From Thiocapsa rosea (GTDB lineage Bacteria; Pseudomonadota; Gammaproteobacteria; Chromatiales; Chromatiaceae), in NCBI RefSeq assembly GCF_003634315.1, contig NZ_RBXL01000001.1, forward strand, positions 1,038,501-1,102,500: DNA of 64,000 nucleotides, in the 5' to 3' direction. Position numbers and translations under genes: made by a program. A model generated the notes under the pieces. The model made no database searches, was not told the DNA's origin, and saw nothing but the letters and a program-made list of their open reading frames with translations. Position 1 is the first letter of the stretch. The number at the start of each line of letters is the position of its first letter. This document shows, piece by piece, positions 28,114 to 37,315 of the stretch.

Positions 28114-28197
28114 CAAACCGCGTCTCACCGAGATCGAGGACATCTACGAAGCCAAACGCAACACGAAAATGACGCATGTCGCTCTGGACGCGGTTTA
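28114..28197 (+). repeat. composite palindromic repeat, module B (IS-interrupted copy)
   Basis: CAAACCGCGTCTCACCGAGA...GGACGCGGTTTA; the first base of the terminal TAAACCGCG is changed. Followed directly by GATTTCCGGGAAAGGATCTA, also found after uvrB. Confidence 0.88.
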
Positions 28198-28227
28198 GGC
28201 GATTTCCGGGAAAGGATCTACCCGCGT

Positions 28228-28253
28228 GTAGGGGCGAATTCATTCGCCCCTAC
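28228..28253. repeat. perfect palindrome GTAGGGGCGAAT/ATTCGCCCCTAC
   Basis: 12-bp arms with a TC centre, between module B and the aroG stop. It could terminate aroG transcription, though no T-run follows on the minus strand. A related hairpin (GGGGCGACT/AGTCGCCCC) lies at 62139-62158. Confidence 0.7.
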
Positions 28254-28330
28254 ATCCCTTAAAGGTCTTCCAGGCATGTGCAGTCGGGATGCCTATTCAC
28301 CAGACATCACCCTAGACCACGCACAGCCAG

Positions 28331-29383
28331 CTACAGCGCGCGTCGGCGCATCACGGCATCCGCAAGCTCATGCAGCATCGGCACCGTATCGTCCCAGCCG
28401 ATGCAGGCGTCGGTGACGCTCTGACCGAAGACCATTCCGTCGCTCGCGGCCAAGTCCTGCCGACCGCCGACCAAGTGGCTCTCGATCATCACGCCCATGA
28501 TGCCGCGATCCCCGCGCGCGATCTGGCCGGCGACGTCCTGGCAGACCCGGATCTGCTTCTCCGGCCGCTTGCGGCTGTTGGCGTGGCTGAAGTCGATCAT
28601 GATCTTGGGTGTCAGGCCGGACTCGATGATCTGCTCGGCGGCGATGCTCACGCTCTCGGTATCGTAGTTCGGGCGCTGGCCGCCGCGCAGGATGATGTGG
28701 GTGTCGACGTTCCCGGTGGTGCTGAAGATCGCGGACTGGCCGTCCTTGGTGACGGACATAAAAACGTGGGGGCGTGCCGCGGCATGGATGGCGTCGATGG
28801 CGACCTTGACGTCGCCGTTGGTGGCGTTCTTGAAGCCGACCGGACACGACAGGCCGGATGCCAGCTCGCGATGGCCCTGGCTCTCGGTCGTGCGCGCACC
28901 GATCGCGCCCCAGCTCACCAGATCGGCGATGTATTGCGGGCTGATGAGATCGAGGAACTCGGTCCCGGCCGGGATCTGCATGCCGTTGAGGTCCAGCAGG
29001 AGCTTGCGCGCGATCCCGAGACCCTGATTGATCTCGAAGCTGCCGTCCAGATTCGGATCGTTGATCAGACCCTTCCAGCCGACAGTGGTCCGCGGCTTCT
29101 CGAAGTAGACGCGCATGACCACGAGCAGGCGATCGCTCAGCGCGTCGCGCAGAACCTTGAGACGCTCGGCGTACTCCAGCGCGGCGCGCGGATCGTGAAC
29201 CGAGCAAGGACCCGCGACGACCAGCAAGCGATCGTCCCGACCGTGGAGGATCTGCTGAATGGCGTGACGCGTGGAATAGACGGTCTCCGCAGCCGCCTCC
29301 GAGATCGGGAATTCCTGGTGCAGCGCGCTCGGGGAGCGGACTTCTTTGATTTCGCGGATGCGCAGATCGTCGGTCTTTTGCAT
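28331..29383 (-). CDS. aroG: 3-deoxy-7-phosphoheptulonate synthase (class I DAHP synthase)
   Basis: Condenses PEP and erythrose-4-phosphate, the entry to aromatic amino acid synthesis. 350 residues, the normal AroF/G/H length. Motifs: VVAGPCSVHDPRAALEYAER (about 55-75), MRVYFEKPRTTVGWKGLIND (about 90-108), GARTTESQ(GHRE) near 165, GFKNATNGD near 183 and the metal-site DFSHANSRKRPEKQ near 270. Which of the Tyr-, Phe- or Trp-regulated forms it is cannot be told from sequence by eye. Confidence 0.95.
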   Translation of the reverse strand: MQKTDDLRIREIKEVRSPSALHQEFPISEAAAETVYSTRHAIQQILHGRDDRLLVVAGPCSVHDPRAALEYAERLKVLRDALSDRLLVVMRVYFEKPRTTVGWKGLINDPNLDGSFEINQGLGIARKLLLDLNGMQIPAGTEFLDLISPQYIADLVSWGAIGARTTESQGHRELASGLSCPVGFKNATNGDVKVAIDAIHAAARPHVFMSVTKDGQSAIFSTTGNVDTHIILRGGQRPNYDTESVSIAAEQIIESGLTPKIMIDFSHANSRKRPEKQIRVCQDVAGQIARGDRGIMGVMIESHLVGGRQDLAASDGMVFGQSVTDACIGWDDTVPMLHELADAVMRRRAL

Positions 29384-29549
29384 GGGCTGGGATTACAACG
29401 GCATCGAAAGCCGCTGAGTATAGCCCAATCGCTCGGGTCTCCATGCCTCCATGCTCATGTACTCATGTACGGCATGCGCATCGCGCAGGCATCGGGCGCG
29501 ATCGCCGGACGGGAGACCGAAGTTGATGCCTCACGATTCCGCCCTCCGC

Positions 29550-29999
29550 TCATGCACCCCAGTAGCCATCGTCCAAGAGTTGCGCGACGGTGAATGGGCA
29601 GGTCTCCGGCAGATCGGCGAGATCCAAACCCGTCTCGAGCGCCGCATGCTGGCGAGCGTTCGGATAACGCTCCACGACCATCTCCGGAAGCTTCGGCCGA
29701 AGACTGGGGCTCTCGCGAAGGCGCCGACCGATCGCGTCCCGAGAGTTGGCAATCGAGAGTTGCCAGCTCGGGCCGCGTCGCTCGGTTTGGTGCTGCCATT
29801 TGAGCAGATGAACGATCAGGACCTTGAGATAACTCTCGATTGCCCGACGCTCGCTCCTGCCCATGTCCTCGAGCTCCTCGGCAATTTGCGCAAAGTCGAT
29901 GTCGCTCAGGCAACCTTCGCGCAGGAGCGCCGCGCTCTCCGTCAGCCAGGCGTGGTAATCGCGATCGTAGCTTGCGTGCTCGGCAGTCTGTTTCGGCAT
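29550..29999 (-). CDS. DUF29 family protein, 149 aa
   Basis: Complete DUF29 protein from ATG 29999: YDRDYHAWLTESAALLREG, then FAQIAEELEDMGRSERRAIE, LKVLIVHLLKWQHQTERRGP and the C-terminal FPETCPFTVAQLLDD-type motif (LPETCPFTVAQLLDDGYWGA). The family is common in cyanobacteria and purple bacteria, often in many copies, without known function. A remnant of another copy is at 24563-24841. Confidence 0.85.
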   Translation of the reverse strand: MPKQTAEHASYDRDYHAWLTESAALLREGCLSDIDFAQIAEELEDMGRSERRAIESYLKVLIVHLLKWQHQTERRGPSWQLSIANSRDAIGRRLRESPSLRPKLPEMVVERYPNARQHAALETGLDLADLPETCPFTVAQLLDDGYWGA

Positions 30000-30139
30000 A
30001 AGTCTTTGCCTTCGGATTCCAGGTCGGCAACGCGTTGAGGCTACACCGACCGCGCGGCGTTTCAAACCTTGGATCGATCATGCCCGCAGACATCGGCCAT
30101 CCTGGTCCCGATTCGCATCCGGAGACTGAGCCGTTCGGG

Positions 30140-30739
30140 CTAGAACAACGTGCGCGCATTGACCCACTCGATGCTCGGACCGAGACGCCCGTGCCGGACC
30201 CGCACCAGTCCGGCGTAGTCGATCCGGATGCGATACCAGCGGCGGGCATCGGCACCGAGCAGGTGGCCGATGAGCGCCCGCATCACCCCGGCGTGGCAGA
30301 CGATCAGCAGCCGGCGGCCCGGATAGGCGGCAAGATGACGCGCGTAGGCGTCCGACACCCGCGCAAGCAGGCGCTCCAACGGCTCGGCGCCGGCCGGGCG
30401 CTCTCCGACAGGGTCGCGATAGAAGGCAGCGAAGCGCTCGGGCTCTTCCTCGGCAACGGCGCTGCGGGCGCGCCCTTCCCAGGCGCCCATGCCGACCTCG
30501 ATCAGGCCGGGGTCGACGACCAGCGGCAAACCGTGCCGCCCGGCAAGATCCGCGGCAAAGACGCGGCAGCGCGACATCGGCGAGCTGATGATCTGATCCC
30601 AGGGCGCCGCCTCGCCCAGCGCCGCGGTCATCTGCAACCAGCCCGCCGGGCTGAGCGGGTCGTCGGTCCCGTTGCCGCGATAACGCGCACCGCCGACGGG
30701 CTCGCCGTGACGGATCAGATCGACCAGGATCTCGGACAT
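30140..30739 (-). CDS. histidine phosphatase family protein (CobC-like)
   Basis: 199 residues from ATG 30739. The catalytic LIRHGEPVGGARYRG sits at about 8-22 (His phosphorylated during catalysis), followed by DDPLSPAGWLQM, IISSPMSRC, LIEVGMGAWEG and the second His in LLIVCHAGVMRAL (about 150-160). The first motif resembles alpha-ribazole-5'-phosphatase of cobalamin synthesis more than phosphoglycerate mutase, but no cob genes are near, so the substrate is open. Confidence 0.85.
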   Translation of the reverse strand: MSEILVDLIRHGEPVGGARYRGNGTDDPLSPAGWLQMTAALGEAAPWDQIISSPMSRCRVFAADLAGRHGLPLVVDPGLIEVGMGAWEGRARSAVAEEEPERFAAFYRDPVGERPAGAEPLERLLARVSDAYARHLAAYPGRRLLIVCHAGVMRALIGHLLGADARRWYRIRIDYAGLVRVRHGRLGPSIEWVNARTLF

Positions 30740-30805
30740 GGGCAGACGTAGCAGTCGGAGAGGCAAGGCGCTAGAGTGTAGCGGATATCAACCAGGACAG
30801 ACCTT

Positions 30806-31108
30806 ATGACGAACAAGATCTACGAGGGCATCGACAAGCAGGGCGGCGGCGCCATGACCCCGACCGCCAACATCATCCGCGACGCCTGGGTATTCGGCAT
30901 CATCCCGGAGGAACAAACCTGCGAGGGCTGGACCATTCAAGGCATCGAGGACCTCTACGACAAGGTCACGCAGGCATGGCATCCCTACGGCCATCTCGTC
31001 TCCAGACTCCCGCCCGAGCTGCGCGAACGGCACGAGCGGATCTATACGGCGGCGATCCAAAAAGCACGCGCAGCCGGCTGGGATCCCGAGCTCGGCGACA
31101 ACGACTGA
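30806..31108 (+). CDS. conserved hypothetical protein, 100 aa
   Basis: Small acidic soluble protein starting MTNKIYEGIDKQGGGAMTPT; no motif I can assign. Divergent from the histidine phosphatase (67 bases apart) and followed after 57 bases by another small gene on the same strand. The sequence looks like a compact folded protein (GWTIQGIEDLYDKVTQAWHP). Confidence 0.65.
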   Translation: MTNKIYEGIDKQGGGAMTPTANIIRDAWVFGIIPEEQTCEGWTIQGIEDLYDKVTQAWHPYGHLVSRLPPELRERHERIYTAAIQKARAAGWDPELGDND

Positions 31109-31165
31109 GCGGGTGCCGCTCCGGGCGGCGGCCAATCGACATCCGGATCCGCGGGGCATCCCGAC

Positions 31166-31621
31166 ATGGCCGATTATCTGATCCGCGAGACCTTCTTTCG
31201 ACCCGACGAAGCGGTCGCGCATGAGCAGACACGGATTCCGGCTGCGCTCTACAACGGACTGCAGCTGCTCCTGAGAGGCAACGCCGGACGCGCCGTTTTC
31301 ATCCCGATCCGCTCCATGCAATATCAGGCCATTATCGATCGCGAGGAGGTGGTCTTCATCGACAGCCACGGCGGTTATGCCTACCAAGACGGCGAGGGCG
31401 GTCGCCTGATCCGGATCGCCTGGCGACCGGCGGTCGGACGGCAGTCCATTTCGGACCCCGTCGGTTGTGAGATCGTCTATTATTTTAAAGATATGCGGGA
31501 GACGCAGACGCGGCTGCTCGGCGAGATCCAGCCGGTCATCAAGCAGATACTCGAACGCGAGCGAGGCACGGGCGGACCGACACCGGCCCCGCGGGTGTTG
31601 CCGCTGAGACGCCCGGCCTAA
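31166..31621 (+). CDS. conserved hypothetical protein, 151 aa
   Basis: Starts MADYLIRETFFRPDEAVAHE; mixed alpha/beta composition with VFIPIRSMQYQAIIDREEVV and FIDSHGGYAYQDGEGGRLIR. No signal or membrane segment; no recognised family. Follows the 100-aa gene, possibly co-transcribed. Its stop TAA (31619-31621) is the first three bases of a composite repeat module. Confidence 0.65.
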   Translation: MADYLIRETFFRPDEAVAHEQTRIPAALYNGLQLLLRGNAGRAVFIPIRSMQYQAIIDREEVVFIDSHGGYAYQDGEGGRLIRIAWRPAVGRQSISDPVGCEIVYYFKDMRETQTRLLGEIQPVIKQILERERGTGGPTPAPRVLPLRRPA

Positions 31622-31704
31622 ACCGCGCCCGGTGCGGTATGCGTACTTTGTTGAAATGGCTTGGCCGCGCCAGCTCCGAAGACTGCCGGAGCTGGCGCGG
31701 TTTA
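31619..31704 (+). repeat. composite palindromic repeat, module A alone
   Basis: TAAACCGCGCCCGGTGCGGT...GCTGGCGCGGTTTA with hairpin CCAGCTCCGAAGACTGCCGGAGCTGG (one mismatch region). Supplies the stop codon of the preceding gene. Confidence 0.9.
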
Positions 31705-31873
31705 GAGCCGGTACGGGGCCGAGCACAAGGACGGGCTCCGACCGGACAGCACGACAACAACAAGACGTCCCCTAGTCCGGACGACACAGCGGACCCTGCG
31801 CCCGACCTATCCCGGAGGGCGCAATCTTTCGGCGCCCATATACCGCGGCGCCGGCTGCACGACGGAGGACCCG

Positions 31874-32374
31874 ATGACAAGGCTTTTGACTTGGCACGAC
31901 GAATGGTCTCTCAACATCGATCTCGTGGATGCGGAGCACCGAGGGCTGATTGAGCAGCTCGCGGACATCTGTCACCGTTTCGGTCCCGAGGCATCCCCGC
32001 GACGCTCCGGCGACGCCTTCGCCCTCATCGATGCCCTGACCGATCTCGGCGAAGCCGTGCGGGAGCATTTCAAACGGGAAGAGGAACTGATGCAGGCCGT
32101 CGGCTACGAGGACATCGCCGAGCACTGCACCGAGCATGCGCTCTTGATGGCCGAGTACACCGACCAGCTACGCCGCTGGCGTGCGGAGGGCCTCGACGTC
32201 TTCGACGAGGATGCGCAGGAAAACGCGCGAGACTGGATCCTGGACCATATCCTGGGCGCGGATCGCGACTTCGCGAAGGCGTTCCACGAAATGGACGACC
32301 GCTTGTCCGCGACCCGGGACCGCTCCGGCGTCGCGGTGTGGGCGCAGCTCAACGCGGCCCGAAGAGGTCTTTGA
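31874..32374 (+). CDS. bacteriohemerythrin
   Basis: Binds O2 (or NO) at a di-iron site in a four-helix bundle. 166 residues. Ligand pattern visible: LVDAEHRGLIEQ (His about 22), HFKREEELM (His and Glu about 58-62), YEDIAEHCTEHALLM (two His about 75-80) and the late DHILGADRDF (His and Asp about 115-120). About 35 residues longer than the minimal domain. Common in microaerophiles and anaerobic phototrophs. Its 3' end overlaps the stop of sdhB on the other strand by 26 bases, so the two are convergent. Confidence 0.9.
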   Translation: MTRLLTWHDEWSLNIDLVDAEHRGLIEQLADICHRFGPEASPRRSGDAFALIDALTDLGEAVREHFKREEELMQAVGYEDIAEHCTEHALLMAEYTDQLRRWRAEGLDVFDEDAQENARDWILDHILGADRDFAKAFHEMDDRLSATRDRSGVAVWAQLNAARRGL

Positions 32375-33104
32375 GCAACTGTACCGTGGTCTGACGCCCA
32401 AGCTCGCCGATCGCCGTCGTCAAGGGGATCTCCTTGGGGCAGACCCGCACGCAGTTCTGTGCGTTGCCGCAATCGCTCAAGCCGCCCTCGGCCATGATGG
32501 CGTGCAGACGCTCCGTCTTATCGTAACGCCCGGTCGGATGGGCGTTCATCAGGCGGGCCTGGGCCAGCGGCGCCGGGCCGATAAAGCTTGAGTGCGGCCC
32601 GAACTGCGGACAAGCGGCCATGCAACAGCCGCAGGACATGCAGCGGCTGTAGAGATAATCCGCCGCCCAGGCATCCGGTCCGATACGCGGGGCGCCTTCA
32701 TGCGTGTCCCAGACGCCGTCGATCTTGATCCACGCCTTGACCTGCTTCAGACCCTGGTCGATCCGTCGACGATCGACCAGCAGGTCGCGCACGACCGGAA
32801 ATTTCGGCAAGGGCTCCAGGCGGATCGGCTGATCGAGATCGGCAACGAGGGCCGAGCAGGAGGGCCGCGGGACACCGTTGATCAGCATGGCGCAGGAGCC
32901 GCAGACCTCCTCCATGCAGTTGTGCTCCCAGACAATCGGGTCGACCCGCTCGCCCGAGATCGTGACCGGGTTCTCCCGCAAGGCCATCAGCAACGAGACG
33001 ATGTTGTGGTCGGAATGGCCGAGAATCGCGAACTCCTGCCAATAGGGTGCGGTGTCGGGACGGTCCTGACGGCGGATGCGCAAGTGGATCGGCTGCTCGG
33101 TCAT
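32349..33104 (-). CDS. sdhB: succinate dehydrogenase/fumarate reductase iron-sulfur subunit
   Basis: 251 residues carrying electrons between flavoprotein and membrane quinone. [2Fe-2S] ligands in CMEEVCGSCAMLINGVPRPSC-type segment (about 62-82); [4Fe-4S]/[3Fe-4S] ligands in CMSCGCCMAACPQ (about 150-162) and CVRVCPK (about 215). ATG 33104 overlaps the stop of sdhA by four bases. Third gene of sdhC-A-B, the Bacillus/epsilon-proteobacterial order. Confidence 0.95.
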   Translation of the reverse strand: MTEQPIHLRIRRQDRPDTAPYWQEFAILGHSDHNIVSLLMALRENPVTISGERVDPIVWEHNCMEEVCGSCAMLINGVPRPSCSALVADLDQPIRLEPLPKFPVVRDLLVDRRRIDQGLKQVKAWIKIDGVWDTHEGAPRIGPDAWAADYLYSRCMSCGCCMAACPQFGPHSSFIGPAPLAQARLMNAHPTGRYDKTERLHAIMAEGGLSDCGNAQNCVRVCPKEIPLTTAIGELGRQTTVQLLKDLFGPR

Positions 33105-34990
33105 CGATAATCCCTCGGCTCGGTCGGCGCGTAGACGCTCAGGTCCACCTCCCGGTAGCTGAGTCTGGGTCCGTCCTCGGTGTGCTCGGCGATGGTGGTC
33201 TTGAGCCACTGCGCGTTGTTCGCGTGCCAGCGGTCCCGATACGCCTCGAACTCGGGGTCGCCCGCGAACCTTCCCTCCGGGATCGGAATCCGAAACGCGG
33301 GTTTGTAATGAGCACCGCGACACTCGTCGCGGGCCAGCGCACCCCGGGTCACGACTCCGGCCAGCTCGATCATGTCGCCGAGTTGGCGCGCGAAGGCCAG
33401 ACTCTGATTCGCCCAGGTACTCGACTCGCCGAGGCGCGCCTTGCTCAAGCGCTCCCTCAGCACCTGAAGCTCGCCGAGGGCAGACTCCAGCTCCGGGTTC
33501 GAGCGCACCACGCCCACTTTTCCCGTCATCAGCGCGCCAAGCTCCTTCTGGATCAAATAAGGCGTGTCCGCTCCCTCGGCCTGCATCAGATCCGCGTTGA
33601 TCGCCTGCTGTCGCACGACCTCGGCCTGCGGGATCTCCGGTGACAGCGGGCCGCGATCCGAGGCGAGACCCTTCAGGTAGCTCACCACCGCTTCCCCGGC
33701 GACCCGACCCGAGTAGCTCGCCGACAGGAGCGAGTTGGCACCCAGTCGATTGGCCCCGTGATAGGCGTAATCGCACTCGCCGCACGCGTAGAGTCCGGGG
33801 ATGTTGGTGGCGTGATTACGCGGGCTCTCGGGTTGGATTCCGCCGTCGGCGGAACGTTCGAAGTCGACCCAGAGACCGCCCATACCGTAATGCGCCGCCG
33901 GAAAGATCTCCATCGGCTCGGTCATCGGGTCGACGCCGGCGAACTTGCGATAGATCTCCAGGATGGCGCCCAGGCGCGAGCCGATGAATGCAGCATCCAG
34001 GTGCGTGAGATCGAGATAGACCCGGTCGCCGCCGTCACCGCCGATGCCGAGGCCCATCTGTCGGGTCACGGTCCAGATGGCCCGCGCCGCCTCGTCGCGG
34101 GCGACCGTGTTGCCGTAGGCCGGGAAGAATTCCTCCAGGAAATAGAAGCGCTCGGCCTCCGGGATGGTCTTGGGCGGACGCCGATCGCCGGGCGTCTTCG
34201 GCACCCAGATGCGCCCGCCCTCCCCGCGCGCCGCCTCGCTCATGAGCCGATTCTTGTCGTGCCCCATCATGGCGGTGGGGTGGAATTGGAAGAACTCGGC
34301 GTTCGCCATCCAGGCACCCTGTCGGTAGCAGCGGCTCGCCGCAGCACCAGTCGAATTGGTCGAGGTCGTGCTCTTGGGCGCATAGAGCTGGCCCATGCCG
34401 CCGCTCGCGACCACGACCGCATCGGCCGAAAAGGCACGCACCTCGAGGCTGTTCAGATCCATCGCCACGATGCCGCGACAGACGCCGGCAGAATCCAGCA
34501 ACAAGGACAAGAACTCCCACCACTCATGCTTGACGACCTTGCCCTCGGACTCCAGTCGCCGGACCTGCTGGTCGACGCCGTAGAGGAGCTGTTGCCCGGT
34601 ACTGGCACCGGCAAAGCAGGTTCGCTTGTTCTTCACGCCGCCGAAGAGACGTTGGTCGAGCAAGCCCTCGGGCGTGCGCGAGAAGGTCACGCCCATGCGC
34701 TCGAAGGTGCGGATCAGGCCCGGTGCATCCTCGCACATGCTCTTCACCGGCGGCTGATTCGCCAGATACTCGCCGCCCTTGATGGTGTCGATGATGTGCT
34801 GACGGATCGAGTCATGCTGCCCCTTAGTGTCGAGCACGGCATTGATGCCGCCTTGGGCACAGACCGAGTGACTGCGCTTGACCTCGAAGAGCGAGAAGAG
34901 CGTGACCGGAAAACCCGCATCGGCGATCCGCAAGGTCGCCCAGAGTCCGCCCAAGCCGCCGCCGATGACGATCACGTTCGGCTTGCTCAT
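33101..34990 (-). CDS. sdhA: succinate dehydrogenase/fumarate reductase flavoprotein subunit
   Basis: 629 residues. FAD-binding VIVIGGGLGGLWATLRIADA at the N-terminus; the covalent-FAD histidine in RSHSVCAQGGINAVLD (about 42); substrate-site ATGGMGQ-like VVASGGMGQLYAPKSTT; HYGMGGLWVDF; and NRLGANSLLSASYSGRVAGE near 400. Oxidises succinate in the oxidative TCA cycle or reduces fumarate in reverse, both plausible in a phototroph. Overlaps sdhC and sdhB by four bases each. Confidence 0.95.
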   Translation of the reverse strand: MSKPNVIVIGGGLGGLWATLRIADAGFPVTLFSLFEVKRSHSVCAQGGINAVLDTKGQHDSIRQHIIDTIKGGEYLANQPPVKSMCEDAPGLIRTFERMGVTFSRTPEGLLDQRLFGGVKNKRTCFAGASTGQQLLYGVDQQVRRLESEGKVVKHEWWEFLSLLLDSAGVCRGIVAMDLNSLEVRAFSADAVVVASGGMGQLYAPKSTTSTNSTGAAASRCYRQGAWMANAEFFQFHPTAMMGHDKNRLMSEAARGEGGRIWVPKTPGDRRPPKTIPEAERFYFLEEFFPAYGNTVARDEAARAIWTVTRQMGLGIGGDGGDRVYLDLTHLDAAFIGSRLGAILEIYRKFAGVDPMTEPMEIFPAAHYGMGGLWVDFERSADGGIQPESPRNHATNIPGLYACGECDYAYHGANRLGANSLLSASYSGRVAGEAVVSYLKGLASDRGPLSPEIPQAEVVRQQAINADLMQAEGADTPYLIQKELGALMTGKVGVVRSNPELESALGELQVLRERLSKARLGESSTWANQSLAFARQLGDMIELAGVVTRGALARDECRGAHYKPAFRIPIPEGRFAGDPEFEAYRDRWHANNAQWLKTTIAEHTEDGPRLSYREVDLSVYAPTEPRDYR

Positions 34991-35619
34991 GAGAGGAACC
35001 CCATCAGGCCATGGATACCCATGGCCGCCAACAACAGACCGAGCAGAAAACAGACCCAACCGAACAGGCGTTGCGCGCGAACCGAGGTCGTGAGCCCCCA
35101 GACGATCGCCATCGAGGCGAGCCCGTTGGCCAGATGAAACACCGAAAGCAGCAGACCGACCAGATACAGCCCGAGCATCCAAGGCTGACTCAACAGCGCC
35201 TGCATGTGGGCGAAGAGGTCATCGCCCACGCTCGGATCCCAGATCCCGGCGATGCGCGTCATCCCGACATGCACCAGGAGAAAGAGCAGGATGCCGACGC
35301 CCGAGATCCGCTGCAGCCAGTACAGCCGATTGCGCGTATAGCTGTAGCGGGCAAGCTCGGCACGCATCTGAGCCGTGATCACCAGCCCGTAGCCGGCGTG
35401 AAAGAGCAGCGGCAGCGCGATCACGAAGATCTCCATCAAGGGCAGATAATTCATGCCCTTGAGTGCCGCGACGACCTGCTCGTTGTAATGTTCCGCACCG
35501 AAGCGCGACTGAGAGTTCTCCCAGAGATGGAAGATCAGAAAGGCGCCGACCGGGAGCAGGCCTAGCAGGGAGTGCAGACGACGCAGGAGGAAATGCGGAT
35601 TTTCGATGGATGCGGACAT
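34987..35619 (-). CDS. sdhC: succinate dehydrogenase/fumarate reductase cytochrome b subunit
   Basis: 210-residue integral membrane protein with five predicted helices (about 15-32, 60-80, 108-125, 148-168, 182-205), as in single-subunit anchor proteins with two haems b. Candidate axial His residues lie in LLRRLHSLLG, LIFHLWEN, PLLFHAGYG, FLLVHVGMT and SVFHLANGLAS. The single-anchor architecture, rather than SdhC+SdhD, indicates a type B enzyme. First gene of the operon. Confidence 0.92.
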   Translation of the reverse strand: MSASIENPHFLLRRLHSLLGLLPVGAFLIFHLWENSQSRFGAEHYNEQVVAALKGMNYLPLMEIFVIALPLLFHAGYGLVITAQMRAELARYSYTRNRLYWLQRISGVGILLFLLVHVGMTRIAGIWDPSVGDDLFAHMQALLSQPWMLGLYLVGLLLSVFHLANGLASMAIVWGLTTSVRAQRLFGWVCFLLGLLLAAMGIHGLMGFLS

Positions 35620-35709
35620 GGGCGATCGGACAGCGGGGATTAGGGGGCAGTTTAACCGGATCCGACCGCCGGGGATCTGACCGGGCTCAGTCGGGAGTCG
35701 GATTGGCCT

Positions 35710-35900
35710 TAAACCGCGCCCGGTGCGGTATGCGTCATTTGTTCGTATGGCTTGACCGCGCCGGCTCCGACGACTGTCGGAGCCGGCGCGGTTTAAAATA
35801 TAAAAAAATTAAAATTTAAACCGCGTCTCGCCAAGATCCAGGAAGTATCGGACGCTGAACACAAAACAAAAATGACGCATTTCGCTCTGGACGCGGTTTA
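35710..35900 (+). repeat. composite palindromic repeat, full A+B copy
   Basis: Module A 35710-35795, AT-rich linker, module B 35817-35900. Module A contains CCGGCTCCGACGACTGTCGG hairpin. The last four bases TTTA provide, on the minus strand, the TAA stop of the hipA pseudogene. Confidence 0.92.
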
Positions 35901-36666
35901 ACTCGGACGCTCGCCGGTTGGGATCGGTGAAGCGGTCGGATAACCCTCAAAACAATAGGGGTTGAGAAACTGCCGCCCCCACAAGGCACGACGCTCCGGC
36001 TGGCTCAGTCCCGCTTGGTCGCAAACCGACTCCCACTCGCGCTCGATGACGGCAATCTGATCGTCGATCAGAGTACGGGCCGCATCGAGCGTGAAACCGA
36101 AGACAGGTGCCGCGCCAAGACAGGCCGCAAGCCGGCTATCACGCCGCTGGCCGATCAACAGCATAGCCTGACTCGCCTCGCCCCCGGTGCGCGCCTGCGG
36201 GCAGATGTCGTAAGCCGGCGTCAACCGATAAGGTCTGCCATCCCAAAAGGCGGCGTGATTACGCGCATGGTCGTCGGTGTTGCCGCAGAGAATGAAAATC
36301 CAGTGCGCCAATGCGATCGGATCCGGACTCCAGCAGGTAGGTCAACTCGTCGAGCTCCAATCGCGCCGTTTCGGAACCGACGCCGCCTGCCGAAAGGCGG
36401 TTGATGATGACCCGACGTCCCCAAGCGTCGGGCGCTGCGTCGCGCAGACACGACGGCAACCCGTCGTCGCGTTGCCGCTGCTCACCCGGCTGCAACGGCA
36501 GCTCGTCGGGAAACAGACTGATCGCATCCTCACGCGCGAGATAGGAGCGCCCATAGGCAAAGCCGTAGCCGCCTCGCGCATCACGGCGCAGAAGACCGGC
36601 CACCACCGGCATGTCGGCTCCGGGCAGCCACACCCAGACGTAGGCCTGCGGCGCATCAGAAGTCAT
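35898..36666 (-). pseudogene. hipA: hipA toxin kinase gene with internal deletion and frameshift
   Basis: The 5' part (36666 to about 36300) encodes the HipA N-terminal domain (YVWVWLPGADMPVVAGLLRR, PSCLRDAAPDAWGRRVI); the 3' part (about 36311-35898, another frame) encodes the C-terminal kinase lobe including the catalytic LCGNTDDHARNHAAFWDG and YDICPQARTGGEASQAMLLI. Around 150-200 residues between, including the P-loop region, are missing. Intact HipA has about 420-440 residues. The N-part overlaps hipB by 11 bases. Non-functional as a kinase. Confidence 0.85.
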
Positions 36667-36988
36667 CGTCCAACCGATCCTCGCGCTGGCGGCGGATTCG
36701 CGAGGGCAATAGCGTCAGTTTCTCGCTCTGACGCGCTACCTCTCGGTCAAGCTCGCGCAGCGAGGCTTGCTCGAACAGCGGAATATCCAACAACGACGCA
36801 GCTTCAAAGTAGGTGCCGATGGCAACGCCGGGCTCACCTTGTGTCACGCGCCGGATGGTCAGCGCCCCCACACCAACCCGTTCAGCCAAACTCTCCCTGG
36901 ACCAGCCCTTGCGGATCCGGCCTTCCTCGATCAATCCGCCCAACAGCTTCAGGGCTTGGCGCGTGGTGGGTGAGAGCAGTCGGCTCAT
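36656..36988 (-). CDS. hipB: HipB-type XRE antitoxin
   Basis: 110 residues with a helix-turn-helix at about 18-80 (IEEGRIRKGWSRESLAERVG then VGALTIRRVTQGEPGVAIGT) and a charged C-terminal helix. It would repress the operon and bind HipA. The frame is intact though hipA is destroyed, so it may persist as a free repressor. Confidence 0.85.
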   Translation of the reverse strand: MSRLLSPTTRQALKLLGGLIEEGRIRKGWSRESLAERVGVGALTIRRVTQGEPGVAIGTYFEAASLLDIPLFEQASLRELDREVARQSEKLTLLPSRIRRQREDRLDDDF

Positions 36989-37057
36989 GGGTCTAGCCTG
37001 TCATAGAACTGATTGTTAACGCCTTAAACAATCAAATTGTATCTTTGCACCCGTACT

Positions 37058-37250
37058 TAAACCGCGCCCGGTGTGGTACGCGTCATTTGCTGGAATGGTT
37101 TGGCCGCGCCAGCTCCGACGACCGTCGGAGCTGGCGCGAATTAAACTATTGAAAAAGATTAAATTTTAAACCGCGTCTCACTGAGATCATGGATATCTCC
37201 AAAACCAAACGCAACGTGAAAATGACGCATATCGCTCTGGACGCGGTTTA
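37058..37250 (+). repeat. composite palindromic repeat, full A+B copy
   Basis: Module A 37058 to about 37144 (its right end reads GGCGCGAATTAAA, one base off the consensus), linker ACTATTGAAAAAGATTAAAT, module B 37167-37250. Confidence 0.92.
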
Positions 37251-37315
37251 GCCAACCGCCTGCTGCATCCCGATGTGCACACCGGTGAAACCTTCGTCGG
37301 CGCAAACCCTCCGCG

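Noticed and set aside
33047-35137. Plus-strand frames over the sdh operon
   Set aside because: Antisense shadows of sdhA and sdhB, which have unambiguous motifs.
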